DNA of 64,000 nucleotides from Bacillus sp. T3 (GCF_033449965.1 NZ_CP137761.1:620001-684000); one strand, 5' to 3'; shown: positions 1 to 8,891, counted from the first letter of the stretch. A program made the numbers and translations. The notes: generated by a model from the sequence alone, not told the origin.

Positions 1-971
1 TAGTCATTAACATATCGCCAAATTGATGTCCATAAGATTCATTGATGTGTTTGAACCTGGTCAAAGTTTAAAAGTAAGAATGCAAAGAAATCATTTGTAC
101 TTTTTTTGCTAGCCATATCAGTTAAATAGTTCTCAAGAAAGATATTATTTGGAATACCCGTTAAAACGTCATAAAAAGTTAATTTATTGATTTTCTCCTC
201 TGATAGCTTGCGATGTGTTACATCGATTTTTACACCAAAAAATGAAGTTAACCTTCCATTCTGATCGAAAGAAGGAATGGCTCTGTCTTCAATCCAGCGA
301 ATCTCTCCATCGCATGGTCGAATAATTCTATATTTACATGTAACCTTTCTTCCTGAAATGAGAAGGGCATCGTTTTTTTCTGTAATAACTCTATCGTCCG
401 GATGAATAAGTTCCTTCCATAATTGCGGGTTCTTTCTAAATTCCTCATGAGAAATACCATAAATATTCATGGCACTTGGTGAGTAGACGGTCTCGTTGGT
501 GATAAGATTTGCATTCCAAACTACAATATTGACCTCATTAATTAAGTTTTCAAGCGAACCATTCCGATTTTTTAACTCTGTCTGTTCCCTAATAAAACCG
601 GTAATGTCAAAAATAATTCCGTAGAAAAGCTCAATATTCATTTCCGTTTTTTTGAAGGAAGATGAGTGTCCTCGAATCCAGCGAATTTCACCATTTTGTT
701 TAATGACACGAAATTCGTGCTCATTACTCATACCTGATTGTAATTTGTCCGCTACAAGGTCGAAAATATATTGATCCTCTGGATGGATGATTTCCTTAAG
801 AAGGTTCGGGTTTTTCTCAAAATCCGCTCTTGGAATCCCCAAAAGCGATTCAGCGCCCTTAGAAAGAAAAATGTTTCCAGATATCATATCTACTGACCAA
901 AAAGCTATATCTAACAAATCCAATACGTCTTTATAATATGTATTATCCTGAAAAAAAGATTCCTTACTCAC
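1..971 (-). CDS. PAS-PAS-GGDEF diguanylate cyclase, partial, one frameshift
   Basis: Sensory signalling protein that would make cyclic-di-GMP. Two PAS/PAC units are visible (about residues 12-124 and 137-257, each with an HPED or HPDD motif followed by a GEIRWI stretch). The start of a GGDEF domain follows (FYDVLTGIPN). The start chosen is GTG at 971, because AGGAGG lies 9 bases upstream; a longer in-frame TTG start at 1016 has no such site. The frame stops at position 39, but removing one base in CCTGG at 56-60 restores NFDRFKHINESYGHQFGD, the normal GGDEF continuation, which then runs off the window's left edge. So this is a partial gene with a probable consensus error, not a truncated protein. 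An EAL domain may follow outside the window. Confidence 0.8.
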
Positions 972-1075
972 AAACAAAATCCTCCTATAATGAACACCTA
1001 AACATAACATTCCCAAATAAAATTAAGATATTACCTATAGAAATCCGCAAAAAAGGTTTACCGCTTTAAAGCATC

Positions 1076-1094
1076 GAGGGACTGTCCCCCACTC
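1076..1094. repeat. Copy of GGGACTGTCCCC dispersed palindrome
   Basis: Imperfect palindrome with core GGGACTGTCCCC, just downstream of the GGDEF/HD-GYP gene. Two further copies lie at 40498-40512 and 40537-40552. Same core, same GGG...CCC arms, so it is a dispersed intergenic repeat family; it may also act in transcription termination. Confidence 0.6.
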
Positions 1095-1096
1095 TA

Positions 1097-2896
1097 CTAA
1101 AGTGTTTTGATCATTTGGATGAAGGGTTTAACGAATTTAGGGTCAAATTGTTTACCGGTACACCTTTGCAGTTCGTCAATGGCTTCTTCAAAAGTTTTAA
1201 TTCTTTGGTACGGTCTTTCTGAGGTCATCGCATCAAATGAGTCAAGGATGCACAAAATCCTGGCTAATTTTGGAATGTTCTCTCCCTTTAAACCGTAAGG
1301 GTAGCCAAGACCATCAAACCGTTCGTGGTGGAGCTCAACTAAAGGCAAAACCTCAGCCCAACTTTTATTGGTGGAAATGATATCTTTCCCAAAGACAACA
1401 TGGTCTTTAACTATGTCCCATTCTGAGGACTCAAGTTTTCCCTTTTTTAATAACAAATATTTGGGTACTTCCAGCTTGCCTATATCATGGACTAATGCAC
1501 CCAACACAAGAATATTTCGCTCATGTTCAGCTAGCTTAAGCATTTGTGCAAAATCAAAAGCATACTGACACACACGTTTGCTATGTCGATATGTATGAAC
1601 ATCCTTTGACAGAAACAGAGACAATTGCTGCTCCGCTTTTTCCAGCTCTTCATCAATAACAAATTGAGTTCTCGCTAACTTTTCCTGGAAAATTTGGACC
1701 ATATTTTTCCCCTGTGCCTTGGAACGATACATCGCTTGATCTGCTTTATGTAATAACTCTGAACTGTTATAGGTCCCTTGTTCCAGCTCTGCAATACCAG
1801 CTGAAAAAGATAAACAGCCATATGGGAGTGCTTCGACTCCTTCAATATATGTATTATTAACGCTTCTTCGAACCTGGTTTACATAGAAAAAAGCTCCCTG
1901 ACTTTTAGTGTTCGGCATTAGAATGACGAACTCCTCACCACCATAACGAGCAGTAATGAATTGCTTAGAGGAAGCATAAGATTCAATCAATGTGCCAAAC
2001 GTTTTTAAAAGAACATCCCCTTGGATATGCCCATATAAATCATTATATTTTTTAAAATCATCAAGATCGAGGAGTGCTAAACTTAATGGTTGATTCATCT
2101 GTTTCGCCAATTCTATTTCCTTCTCTAGAATCTCTTTGAAACTACCGTGATTGTTTAGGCCTGTTAAAAAATCTATTCTAGCTTTGCTAGTGGCACTTTG
2201 AAAAAGTTGGAAACTATGGCTGAAAGCAAAGGAAACAAGCAAAGAAATACAGATAAACAGAAATAATCCAAAAACACCTTCATGCTCGATTAAAATCCCA
2301 AGGACAATGGAAAGTAAAAGTGTAAAAGAATAGCTAATCAAAAACGATTTGTTTTTAAAAAATTCATTCTTAATGCTAAGTTTATCTTCTTCTTTTGATA
2401 AAAATAAATAAATACTTGAAAGGAACATGTTTGTGAAAAAATAGCTACTTAAAGATAGTACATACGGCATTAAATTGGAGGAGGTGATTCCTCCGATGTC
2501 TCCTCCAAAGAGAATAAAAATAAAATAAGCAACAATGAGCATTAATGTATAGGTCGCAAAATTAAAAACATGCTTCCACCATTCAGTTTCTCTTTTCCAT
2601 ATTCCGTAAATGATATAGTGAAAAAGCAAAATATGTAGTGTAAACATAGGACCGTTTAAAAATAGTGTGGATAAGTAAATAGCTGAATCCATCGAAATTG
2701 TTTTTTCATAAGGTGCAATTGTAATGGTAAAGTGACTCAAGAGCAAAATAGCTCCAAGTATAGCATACGTGAGAAAAGAATTAAACGCATTCAAAAAATG
2801 GAAAGGTTCCATTAACAAAAAAGCCAAAATTCCAATTAACGAGACAAGGACTGTATAGGTTCTAGTAATATCCAATCTTATGTCCACAGTAATCAC
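1097..2896 (-). CDS. Membrane GGDEF / HD-GYP cyclic-di-GMP protein
   Basis: 599-residue membrane protein. Residues 1-225 hold about six or seven hydrophobic segments. A GGDEF domain follows (about 230-390) with an intact GGEEF signature at 309-313, so cyclase activity is plausible. A C-terminal HD-GYP domain (about 410-599) has HDIGK at 470-474 and a HHERFDGLGYP motif, the signature of metal-dependent cyclic-di-GMP phosphodiesterases. The two opposite activities in one chain suggest a sensor that sets cyclic-di-GMP level, with the membrane part as input. It lies upstream of the PAS-GGDEF gene on the same strand with a gap of about 125 bases holding a palindromic repeat. The start is GTG at 2896 with a weak ribosome site; an internal GTG a few codons later is an alternative. 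Confidence 0.85.
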   Translation of the reverse strand: MITVDIRLDITRTYTVLVSLIGILAFLLMEPFHFLNAFNSFLTYAILGAILLLSHFTITIAPYEKTISMDSAIYLSTLFLNGPMFTLHILLFHYIIYGIWKRETEWWKHVFNFATYTLMLIVAYFIFILFGGDIGGITSSNLMPYVLSLSSYFFTNMFLSSIYLFLSKEEDKLSIKNEFFKNKSFLISYSFTLLLSIVLGILIEHEGVFGLFLFICISLLVSFAFSHSFQLFQSATSKARIDFLTGLNNHGSFKEILEKEIELAKQMNQPLSLALLDLDDFKKYNDLYGHIQGDVLLKTFGTLIESYASSKQFITARYGGEEFVILMPNTKSQGAFFYVNQVRRSVNNTYIEGVEALPYGCLSFSAGIAELEQGTYNSSELLHKADQAMYRSKAQGKNMVQIFQEKLARTQFVIDEELEKAEQQLSLFLSKDVHTYRHSKRVCQYAFDFAQMLKLAEHERNILVLGALVHDIGKLEVPKYLLLKKGKLESSEWDIVKDHVVFGKDIISTNKSWAEVLPLVELHHERFDGLGYPYGLKGENIPKLARILCILDSFDAMTSERPYQRIKTFEEAIDELQRCTGKQFDPKFVKPFIQMIKTL

Positions 2897-3087
2897 TCAC
2901 TATTATAGAAGTATTGAGAAAGGCCTGACGGTAGAAAGGCATGATACTTAAACCTTTTAGTTAAGTCTGAACGCATCCTCATAACTTCTATTATAGACGT
3001 TTTAACAATGTTAAAAATGTTGTGTTTTTGACAGGATTAAGTCAGAATTTCCGAATATATATGAAAACATATAATTGCGATTAATAA

Positions 3088-3110
3088 GGCTCTCCAAAAA
3101 TAGGAGAGCC
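3088..3110 (-). terminator. Hairpin terminator of SGNH hydrolase gene
   Basis: Perfect 8-bp stem GGCTCTCC/GGAGAGCC with a 7-base loop, just after the stop of the minus-strand SGNH gene. The downstream tract on that strand is only moderately T-rich. Confidence 0.6.
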
Positions 3111-3131
3111 GGTTCAAATATAACACTATTA

Positions 3132-3911
3132 CTAGTGCTTACTAATCAAATATGCACTTACAAATTCGCTCCAAAGCTTATGCCCCAGATCATTGGGCTG
3201 AGATTGATCTGGAGTTAAGTATTCTTTAATATCTTCAGTATTAGGATCTGGCCACATACTCCAATGGTCCAAGTAAACCAGATGGTTTTCCTCTGCGTAT
3301 TGTTTTAATGATGCAATTTGTACTGGATAATATTTAGCATTATAAATTGGATTAGCCGGCATTAAAATGACATCAATAGCAGGAGAAACTTGCTTAATGT
3401 TTTCTAATGTTGTCGTTAAGTTTGCAAGAGTAGTATCAATAGAAATATATCCATTATTTTTTAAAATAAATGGCTCAAATAATAGTAAGTCCGCATGTAA
3501 ATCTGCAAGTTCAAATTGTTTGTTTTCTGCAATAAAAACATCTGAGGTGCCATTATACTCTCTAATTTCAACGGTGAGGTTTTCTTTCCCATATGCTTCA
3601 AGTAATTTTGCTTTAGTTGCTTGAGCCCACCCAGTTTCGCCTCCTAATACATCGGAACCAGCTATGACAATTTTGAACGGTCTTTGTTCTTTAATGGCTT
3701 TTTTAAGATTTTCAACGCTTGTATCAGGCCAATTTTCTGTAAGCGGAAGGAGATGGTCAATCGTCTCCTGCTGGACAATAGCCTGGTTCGATAGACCATT
3801 ACTAAGTTCTGCTGCTTGGAGTACAGTTGTTTTTTCATTCCACCAAAAATGACTAAAACCAATAAACGCAATACAGATAATTCCATATAGCATAGTTAAA
3901 ATAGTTTTCAA
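3132..3911 (-). CDS. Membrane-anchored SGNH/GDSL-family hydrolase
   Basis: 259 residues, with one N-terminal hydrophobic segment (about residues 5-22) that acts as signal or anchor, so it works outside the membrane. The chain has the SGNH hydrolase layout: a GSDVLGG block that would carry the nucleophilic Ser (about residue 85), a central Asn-containing MPANPI block, and a C-terminal NDLGH block giving the Asp-x-x-His pair. Such enzymes are esterases or lipases, in bacteria often acting on cell-wall sugar acyl groups. The substrate cannot be told from sequence. It stands alone between a terminator and a 200-base gap. Confidence 0.7.
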   Translation of the reverse strand: MKTILTMLYGIICIAFIGFSHFWWNEKTTVLQAAELSNGLSNQAIVQQETIDHLLPLTENWPDTSVENLKKAIKEQRPFKIVIAGSDVLGGETGWAQATKAKLLEAYGKENLTVEIREYNGTSDVFIAENKQFELADLHADLLLFEPFILKNNGYISIDTTLANLTTTLENIKQVSPAIDVILMPANPIYNAKYYPVQIASLKQYAEENHLVYLDHWSMWPDPNTEDIKEYLTPDQSQPNDLGHKLWSEFVSAYLISKH

Positions 3912-4112
3912 TCAATCTACCTCCACCATTGTCTATGTAAAACTTAAAAATATTTCTTCGGAAAATGGAATAAAATCATAAATTTACCAATTTCAATTAT
4001 GACAAATACTGCATTTAATAGCAATTACATTTATTCATACTAGTCCGAGAAAAAGGAGACGTATAAAATAAAAAACAGCGTCTAAAATGTGCATAGACAC
4101 TGTTTCAAATCA

Positions 4113-4499
4113 TTACTCAATTTCTCCATTCCAATCGTTCATGCCGCCCTGGACATTAACGAGCTTCGTAAACCCAAAATCTCTCAGCTTCTCTGCGGCC
4201 TGCATACTACGGTTCCCGCTTCGACAAATTATAACCACTTCTGAGTCTTTCGGGAAATTAGCACTTTCTTCACTTAAAGTACTCAGAGGAAGATTTATAA
4301 TTCCCGGAATATGTCCTGCGGCATATTCATCCGGCTCACGGACATCAATGTACACGCCCTGATTATCGCCACTTTCAAGCTTTTTAGCCAGTTCATCAGT
4401 TGAAATATTGCTAATTTCAGCGGAACTATCCATAAATTGAAAACCTATAAAACCAATAAATAATAACACAATCAACCCAACTAATAATTTTTTCATCAT
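4113..4499 (-). CDS. Membrane-anchored rhodanese-like sulfurtransferase
   Basis: About 128 residues: an N-terminal membrane segment followed by a single rhodanese domain. The active-site loop reads CRSGNRS, with the Cys that would carry a persulfide, preceded by a DVREPDEYAAGHIPGIINLPL stretch typical of the fold. Start taken at ATG 4499, 11 bases after GGAG; an upstream in-frame GTG at 4511 is possible. It is the last of three minus-strand genes reading from cstR, which suggests a role in handling persulfide or polysulfide at the outer membrane face. A weak hairpin at about 4582-4604 separates it from the upstream rhodanese. Confidence 0.85.
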   Translation of the reverse strand: MMKKLLVGLIVLLFIGFIGFQFMDSSAEISNISTDELAKKLESGDNQGVYIDVREPDEYAAGHIPGIINLPLSTLSEESANFPKDSEVVIICRSGNRSMQAAEKLRDFGFTKLVNVQGGMNDWNGEIE

Positions 4500-4631
4500 C
4501 TGCAAATCCACTCCATCATGTAAATTCAGTCTTTTATAGCCATTGTATAAACTCTATCTCAATTTAGCCATGTAAATATTCCTACACTTTTACGTAGGAA
4601 GGGTAATGTTTCAGAATAAATTCACCAAATT

Positions 4632-4991
4632 CTAGTGCCAAGCACTCATTCCTCCTCGGACATTTGTTACGTTTTTAAAACCAGCCTTCTTTAATAGCGA
4701 GCTAGCCTTATTGCTTCGCATTCCACTCTGACAAATGACAACCACCTCTTTGTCAGACGATAACTGGTGTGTGCTTTGAGCTAAATGGTGCAGTGGAATA
4801 TTCTTAAACTGGCGAATGTGGTTTCCTTTGTATTCACCAGGGGTACGGACATCGATAAATTGAACATCTTTATTTTGCAAGTAGTCTTTTAATTGAGCAG
4901 TAGTTATTTGTTTCACGCCTTTTGTCGGCATTAATCTAAGAATTAACAAGATGATAAAAACTCCCATAATAGCGTAATTGACTAAATCCAT
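4632..4991 (-). CDS. Membrane-anchored rhodanese-like sulfurtransferase
   Basis: 119 residues with an N-terminal transmembrane segment (about 5-20) and one rhodanese domain. The catalytic loop is CQSGMRS, and the DVRTPGEYKGNHI segment matches the family. Start ATG 4991 has AAGGAGG at good spacing. A CstR-like operator sits immediately upstream at 5038-5053, so this gene is probably repressed directly by the adjacent CstR and induced by persulfides. It is a paralogue of the neighbouring rhodanese at 4113-4499; the two differ in the active-site loop, which may mean different sulfur donors or acceptors. Confidence 0.88.
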   Translation of the reverse strand: MDLVNYAIMGVFIILLILRLMPTKGVKQITTAQLKDYLQNKDVQFIDVRTPGEYKGNHIRQFKNIPLHHLAQSTHQLSSDKEVVVICQSGMRSNKASSLLKKAGFKNVTNVRGGMSAWH

Positions 4992-5037
4992 TGTTGATTC
5001 TTCCTCCTTAAAATGCGGATTCTTTTATAAATACACA

Positions 5038-5053
5038 AACCCCTATAGGTATT
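5038..5053 (-). promoter_or_regulatory. Probable CstR operator upstream of rhodanese gene
   Basis: AACCCCTATAGGTATT has a central CCTATAGG palindrome flanked by C- or G-rich bases, resembling CsoR/CstR-family operators. It lies about 45 bases upstream of the rhodanese start and resembles the site at 5437-5454 near cstR. Confidence 0.6.
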
Positions 5054-5116
5054 AATGGTGGAAAATAAAAAGGAGTATCTCCTTTTTTACACAAGCATGT
5101 CAAAGCGGATCGCGTG

Positions 5117-5377
5117 TTAACGGCTTTTTACAAGTAACTCGACTGCTTCTTTCACTAATTCTTCTGCATCCTGCCCCTGCGTTTCGGCATCTTTTACACA
5201 TTTTATTAGATTAGAGCTGACGACTACACCAATCGTGCGGTCAATCGCTGTTCTTGCAGCTGAGAGCTGAGTGATGACTTCTTTACAATCCTTATCTTCT
5301 TCCATCATTCTCAAAATTCCGCGTAATTGACCTTCGATCCGTTTTACACGGTTTTTAATTTTATCATTATAATCCAT
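5117..5377 (-). CDS. cstR: CstR-type persulfide-sensing transcriptional repressor
   Basis: 86-residue member of the CsoR/RcnR (DUF156) all-helical repressor family: KNRVKRIEGQLRGI near the N-terminus, then the LSAARTAIDR helix. Metal-binding CsoR proteins carry a Cys-His-Cys set. Here Cys31 and Cys60 are present, but the His three or four residues before the second Cys is replaced by Asn (NLIKC). That two-cysteine pattern matches Staphylococcus aureus CstR, which forms di- or trisulfide bridges on reaction with persulfides and then leaves DNA. The adjacent rhodanese genes fit this rather than copper sensing. Start ATG 5377 has AAGGAGG upstream. Likely autoregulated through the operator at 5437-5454. 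Confidence 0.88.
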   Translation of the reverse strand: MDYNDKIKNRVKRIEGQLRGILRMMEEDKDCKEVITQLSAARTAIDRTIGVVVSSNLIKCVKDAETQGQDAEELVKEAVELLVKSR

Positions 5378-5434
5378 ATTTTTTCCTCCTTACATAGAAT
5401 GTATCATGGTGTTAAAAAATAGAACTAGATTTAT

Positions 5435-5461
5435 ATTATACCCTAAAGGGTATAGTGTCAA
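5435..5461 (-). promoter_or_regulatory. cstR promoter with overlapping palindromic operator
   Basis: On the minus strand TTGACA (5461-5456) and TATAAT (5440-5435) are separated by 15 bases. The perfect inverted repeat TATACCCTAAAGGGTATA (5437-5454) sits across the spacer and the -10 box. A repressor bound here would block RNA polymerase, as expected for CstR autoregulation. Confidence 0.75.
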
Positions 5462-5667
5462 TCGAGTTTTTTAAAAAATTAAACTGACTATAAAGTTTAT
5501 ATATATAGTAAAATTATCGCCGCGTTGGTAGGTAAATAATTATATGAATGCCGAACTTACCGTTTTGGTAAATAGTGGGGAGTTCTCTAGTTAAAAATGA
5601 ATGCTCTAAAAACGACCCAATCATATTTACTCTCCGCCTAAATATACATAGTACAAGGTGATGCGAT

Positions 5668-6123
5668 GTGAGAAGACGGAATAAACCACTCTTATTAATA
5701 GCGATTACGATGGCTGTAATTGGAATTGCAGTGGCCAGTTTAATGGGGACAATGAAAAGCGAGCCGGAAAAACTTGTTGAGCAGTTTTTTGAGTTTGAAC
5801 AAGAAGGTGATTTTGGGAGTTCTTGGGAATTATTTCATTCACAAATGAAGCAGCGCTTTAATAAAGATCAATACATTCAGGGGCGAGCACATGTATTTAT
5901 GCAGGATCTGGATACGAAAACTTTTACCTTTGAGTTGGGCGATACAAAAGAACACGATGAATGGAAAGCACAATCGGACAGCCCAACATTGAAAAACGTA
6001 CAAGAGGTCATTGTGTATCAAACGTTCCAAACGAAATTCGGGAAATTTACGATTGAGCACCCATGTTATGTTGTTCAAGAGAAAGGGGAGTGGCGGATGC
6101 TTTGGGATTATAATTTAGATTAG
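5668..6123 (+). CDS. Membrane-anchored hypothetical protein
   Basis: 151 residues that I do not recognise. A basic N-terminus (RRRNK) is followed by one hydrophobic segment (about 7-27). The rest is a soluble extracytoplasmic domain rich in Phe and Glu (KLVEQFFEFEQEGDFGSSWELF near its start), of the size and look of a small NTF2-like or DUF4878-type fold; that is inference only. The start is GTG 5668, with AAGGTGA upstream. Expressed alone, ending at a strong bidirectional terminator. Confidence 0.65.
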   Translation: MRRRNKPLLLIAITMAVIGIAVASLMGTMKSEPEKLVEQFFEFEQEGDFGSSWELFHSQMKQRFNKDQYIQGRAHVFMQDLDTKTFTFELGDTKEHDEWKAQSDSPTLKNVQEVIVYQTFQTKFGKFTIEHPCYVVQEKGEWRMLWDYNLD

Positions 6124-6192
6124 GCAGCAAACATGTAATTCGTTATGTGACGTCCAACCTAGAATACCACTCAACGATATCGTAACCAATCA

Positions 6193-6238
6193 AAAAAACC
6201 ATCGAACCTCATTAAAGTGGGCCGATGGCTTCTTTTTT
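6193..6238. terminator. Bidirectional terminator between convergent genes
   Basis: CCATCG/CGATGG stem with an A-run on the left and a T-run on the right. It serves both the upstream plus-strand gene and the convergent LCP gene. Confidence 0.75.
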
Positions 6239-6239
6239 A

Positions 6240-7178
6240 TTATTGCTGATCAGCTTTTGTTAATTCCAAATGATTCTTCATAATATCTTGGACTCTTTGT
6301 TTTTCTTGATCAGGAACTTGTAGATAATAGATTCCATCAATCATTGTTCCTTTACCAGAAATGGTTACGTGCTCAATATTCTGACTGGCACTCTTGTAAT
6401 TCTTTTGAATTTCAACCATTTCACTAAAGGTTAAGTTAGTTTTAACATTGCTGCCTAATGCCTCGAAAATAGAACCGAAATTTGTGATGGAGTTTAAGCT
6501 TGCGCCTTTACGAATCACTCCTTGGATAACAAGACGCTGACGCTGCTGCCGGCGAAAATCTCCATTTGGATCCTGTTTACGCATTTGAATATAATCTAGT
6601 GCATTTGAGCCGTCCAATGTTATTTCACCGACTGGGAAATGAGAACCACCGTACGTAAAATCAAGGTTGTTATTAACTGTAACACCGCCAACTGCTTCAA
6701 CAATTTCTTGGAAACCTTCCATATTAATTTTCATATAGTAATCAATTGGAATATCAAGGAAGTTTTCGACTGAGTCCATCGACATTTCTGGTCCGCCAAA
6801 TGCATACGCATGATTGATTTTATCCACAGTCCCGTGTCCAACAATTTCCGTCCGAGTATCACGAGGAATACTCAGCATTTTGACTGAGTTTTGATTTGGA
6901 TTAACCGTTAAAACAATCATAGTATCTGAACGTCCACGGTCACCTTTCCGCTCATCAACACCAAGCATTAATACGGAGAATGGTTGTTTCTTCTCAAGTG
7001 TAACTTCCTCCACTCGCTTATCCGATTTTCGGTCGATTGGTTCATGGATATCATTTAAAGCGGATGAAAGTGACCGGTAGAATATAAATCCATAGATTGC
7101 AATTCCAATAAATAAAACTAAAGCGACGATAGTCGTCACTTTAAGCCATAAAGGCTTGCGAGTCTTCGAACGTGCCAT
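6240..7178 (-). CDS. LCP (LytR-CpsA-Psr) family wall-polymer ligase
   Basis: 312 residues: a basic cytoplasmic tail, one transmembrane segment (about 13-33), then the extracytoplasmic LCP domain. Family landmarks are LGVDERKGDRGRSD, LSIPRDTR, DKINHAYAFGG and RKQDPNGDFRRQQRQR, whose Arg and Asp residues bind the pyrophosphate of the lipid-linked polymer. LCP enzymes move teichoic acid or capsule chains from undecaprenyl pyrophosphate to peptidoglycan (TagT/U/V in Bacillus subtilis). The window has a second copy at 25237-26223 inside the polysaccharide region. This one stands alone; ATG 7178 follows a GGAGG site. Confidence 0.88.
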   Translation of the reverse strand: MARSKTRKPLWLKVTTIVALVLFIGIAIYGFIFYRSLSSALNDIHEPIDRKSDKRVEEVTLEKKQPFSVLMLGVDERKGDRGRSDTMIVLTVNPNQNSVKMLSIPRDTRTEIVGHGTVDKINHAYAFGGPEMSMDSVENFLDIPIDYYMKINMEGFQEIVEAVGGVTVNNNLDFTYGGSHFPVGEITLDGSNALDYIQMRKQDPNGDFRRQQRQRLVIQGVIRKGASLNSITNFGSIFEALGSNVKTNLTFSEMVEIQKNYKSASQNIEHVTISGKGTMIDGIYYLQVPDQEKQRVQDIMKNHLELTKADQQ

Positions 7179-7397
7179 GTTTTAAGAAACCTCCAAATGA
7201 ATTGACAATTATTTTCTATTTCATACAATACCAAAAAAAAATACGGTTGAATACAGGGAATTCTTTTAGCAAAGGTTTTATCCTCAAATTTTGACAAAAA
7301 ATATGCTACTATTTATTTGGCGTTAAATGTATTCAGTCTGTTTCATCTATTGTTTATTTATTTTTTGAAAATATTTGGTGTTATCGGGGGATGACAA

Positions 7398-7853
7398 ATG
7401 GAAAAATCAAAATGGTATAAAACAGCCATTGGAAAAGCGGAGCGGAACAAACAAAGTTTGAATTATAGTACGATGAGAAAATATAAAATAAATTTCTTGC
7501 CAAAAATGATTGAGAGAGTAGAAGGCTTTTCACACGAAAACTGCAAAAAATGTGAAGAAAATAAGCAGAGTATTGATCAGTTACTTGGTACCACAGAAGA
7601 CATGATAAAAGGAAAGCCAGTCGATTTGAAAAAATTTAAAGCTGATTTGAAAAAAGTTTTGACACATTTAAAGAAGGACCATGGTTTAGTAGAAGAAAGG
7701 CAATATATCAATCAATGGCTTGTTCTAGGATTAATTTTCGGGTTAGCGTTTATGTTCGTACATATTTACTCTGTATCGTTCGGTTTAATAATAGGAATAG
7801 GTCTTGGGGCAATGCTTGATGCAAATGCTAAAAAGAATGGCAAGCAGCTTTAA
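7398..7853 (+). CDS. Two-TM protein of unknown function with CxxC
   Basis: 151 residues. The first about 105 are soluble and lysine-rich with a CKKC pair (about residues 50-53) in a helical-looking stretch. The last about 45 hold two closely spaced hydrophobic segments (LVLGLIFGLAFMF and a glycine-rich one), ending in a short Lys-rich tail. The layout is a cytoplasmic domain tethered by a C-terminal hairpin. No family is recognised. ATG 7398 has a GGGGGA ribosome site; the gene is divergent from the LCP gene and ends at its own terminator. Confidence 0.6.
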   Translation: MEKSKWYKTAIGKAERNKQSLNYSTMRKYKINFLPKMIERVEGFSHENCKKCEENKQSIDQLLGTTEDMIKGKPVDLKKFKADLKKVLTHLKKDHGLVEERQYINQWLVLGLIFGLAFMFVHIYSVSFGLIIGIGLGAMLDANAKKNGKQL

Positions 7854-7867
7854 TTGAGCAAAATAAT

Positions 7868-7940
7868 AAGAGAACATCGAATGAATGAATTGTTAGCCGA
7901 CTACATGGGAACTCATCATTTGCACGATGTTCTCTTTTAA
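7868..7940. terminator. Terminator between convergent genes
   Basis: 12-bp perfect stem AAGAGAACATCG/CGATGTTCTCTT around a long loop, followed by TT on the plus strand and A-rich before it, between two convergent genes. Confidence 0.6.
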
Positions 7941-7945
7941 AGTTT

Positions 7946-8578
7946 CTACGATAACTTTTTAAATTGCCAGTAGGAATATAGATAAGGTGCGACGATGACT
8001 ACTGCAAGTACGGCGATGATGATTGTCTGTTTTAATACTCCTGACAAAAAGGTTGATAATAAGAGAATGATTCCGCATCCAAAGAATAGCTTTCCACCAA
8101 AACGATGCGTTTTTTTCCATACCTCATCATTACTGAGAGTCCATGGTGTCCGAAGTCCAAGGAAAAAGTTTGAACGAATCCGTTGCATTACATTGCCCAA
8201 CACGATAAAAATCACGCCGATGATGACGGTTCCGAGGGCGGACATAGGAATATCATAGCCTAAGCCATAAAGTATCATTAGTACATTCAATGCAAAGAAA
8301 ATACCTAACAGTGCATTATAGATCAATTGATAACTACTAGAGAAGTATTTGTAATTCTTTTTTCGTGGATCAATTTTAGGCAAAAAGGCAATTGAAACAT
8401 ATATAAGCACCATAATAGCTACCTGAGTGAGCATGGCATTTAGTTTTGAAGAGTATCCATCAACTTCTCCATTGAAATTCCAATGAACGGGGAGCTCGCT
8501 CGGAAGCTTCGAGTAAGTAATAATCCAAATTAATATTGTTAAGGCAATAATGGAAATGGGAATGATGTGTTTCTTCAT
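7946..8578 (-). CDS. sdpI: SdpI family membrane immunity/signal protein
   Basis: 210 residues with about six hydrophobic segments. The N-terminus is a DUF1648 domain (LPSELPVHWNFNGEVDGYSS) and the C-terminus carries the SdpI signature FFLGLRTPWTLSNDEVWKKTHRFGGK. In Bacillus subtilis SdpI gives immunity to the SdpC toxin and, when bound to toxin, sequesters SdpR at the membrane. It overlaps the stop of the upstream repressor gene by four bases, the same two-gene arrangement as sdpRI. No sdpABC toxin genes are in the window, so here it may only sense or protect against toxin from others. Confidence 0.88.
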   Translation of the reverse strand: MKKHIIPISIIALTILIWIITYSKLPSELPVHWNFNGEVDGYSSKLNAMLTQVAIMVLIYVSIAFLPKIDPRKKNYKYFSSSYQLIYNALLGIFFALNVLMILYGLGYDIPMSALGTVIIGVIFIVLGNVMQRIRSNFFLGLRTPWTLSNDEVWKKTHRFGGKLFFGCGIILLLSTFLSGVLKQTIIIAVLAVVIVAPYLYSYWQFKKLS

Positions 8579-8865
8579 TTATATTTATCCTCCTTTTTAT
8601 CCTGATGTGAAGGTTTTGTAAAATGAAAGACCCAGTTAAGTAAATCCTGAAACACGGTTGTATTTAATGAATAGATAATGTATTGTCCATTTTTTTCATC
8701 CTGGATTAACTCAGCATGCTTTAAGATTTTTAAATGCTGGGAAATACTCGGCTTTGACATTTGAAAGTGATCTGATATTTCACCAGCAGTTAGATCCTTT
8801 TCCTTCAACAAATCAAGAATTTGCCGTCGGGTTGGATCTGATAAAGCTTTAAAGGTAGAATTCAA
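8575..8865 (-). CDS. sdpR: SdpR-type ArsR-family autorepressor
   Basis: 96 residues with an ArsR-type winged helix: FKALSDPTRRQILDLLKEKDLTAG, then recognition helix MSKPSISQHLKILKHAEL and a QYIIYSLN wing. There are no paired cysteines or histidines of the metal-sensing members, and the sequence resembles SdpR. Start codon TTG 8865, set by AAAGGAG nine bases upstream. Translationally coupled to sdpI. A 9-bp perfect inverted repeat at 8892-8913 in its promoter is the likely binding site, giving autorepression relieved when SdpI captures SdpR. Confidence 0.87.
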   Translation of the reverse strand: MNSTFKALSDPTRRQILDLLKEKDLTAGEISDHFQMSKPSISQHLKILKHAELIQDEKNGQYIIYSLNTTVFQDLLNWVFHFTKPSHQDKKEDKYK

Positions 8866-8891
8866 CTGACCCGTCTCCTTTCGCTAATAAG

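Noticed and set aside
1077..1094. GGGACTGTCCCC as a simple terminator
   Set aside because: The palindrome lacks a T-run and occurs in three unlinked places, so it is better seen as a dispersed repeat.
5117..5377. Copper-sensing CsoR
   Set aside because: The Cu-ligand His is Asn and no copper-exporter gene is adjacent; the rhodanese partners support CstR.
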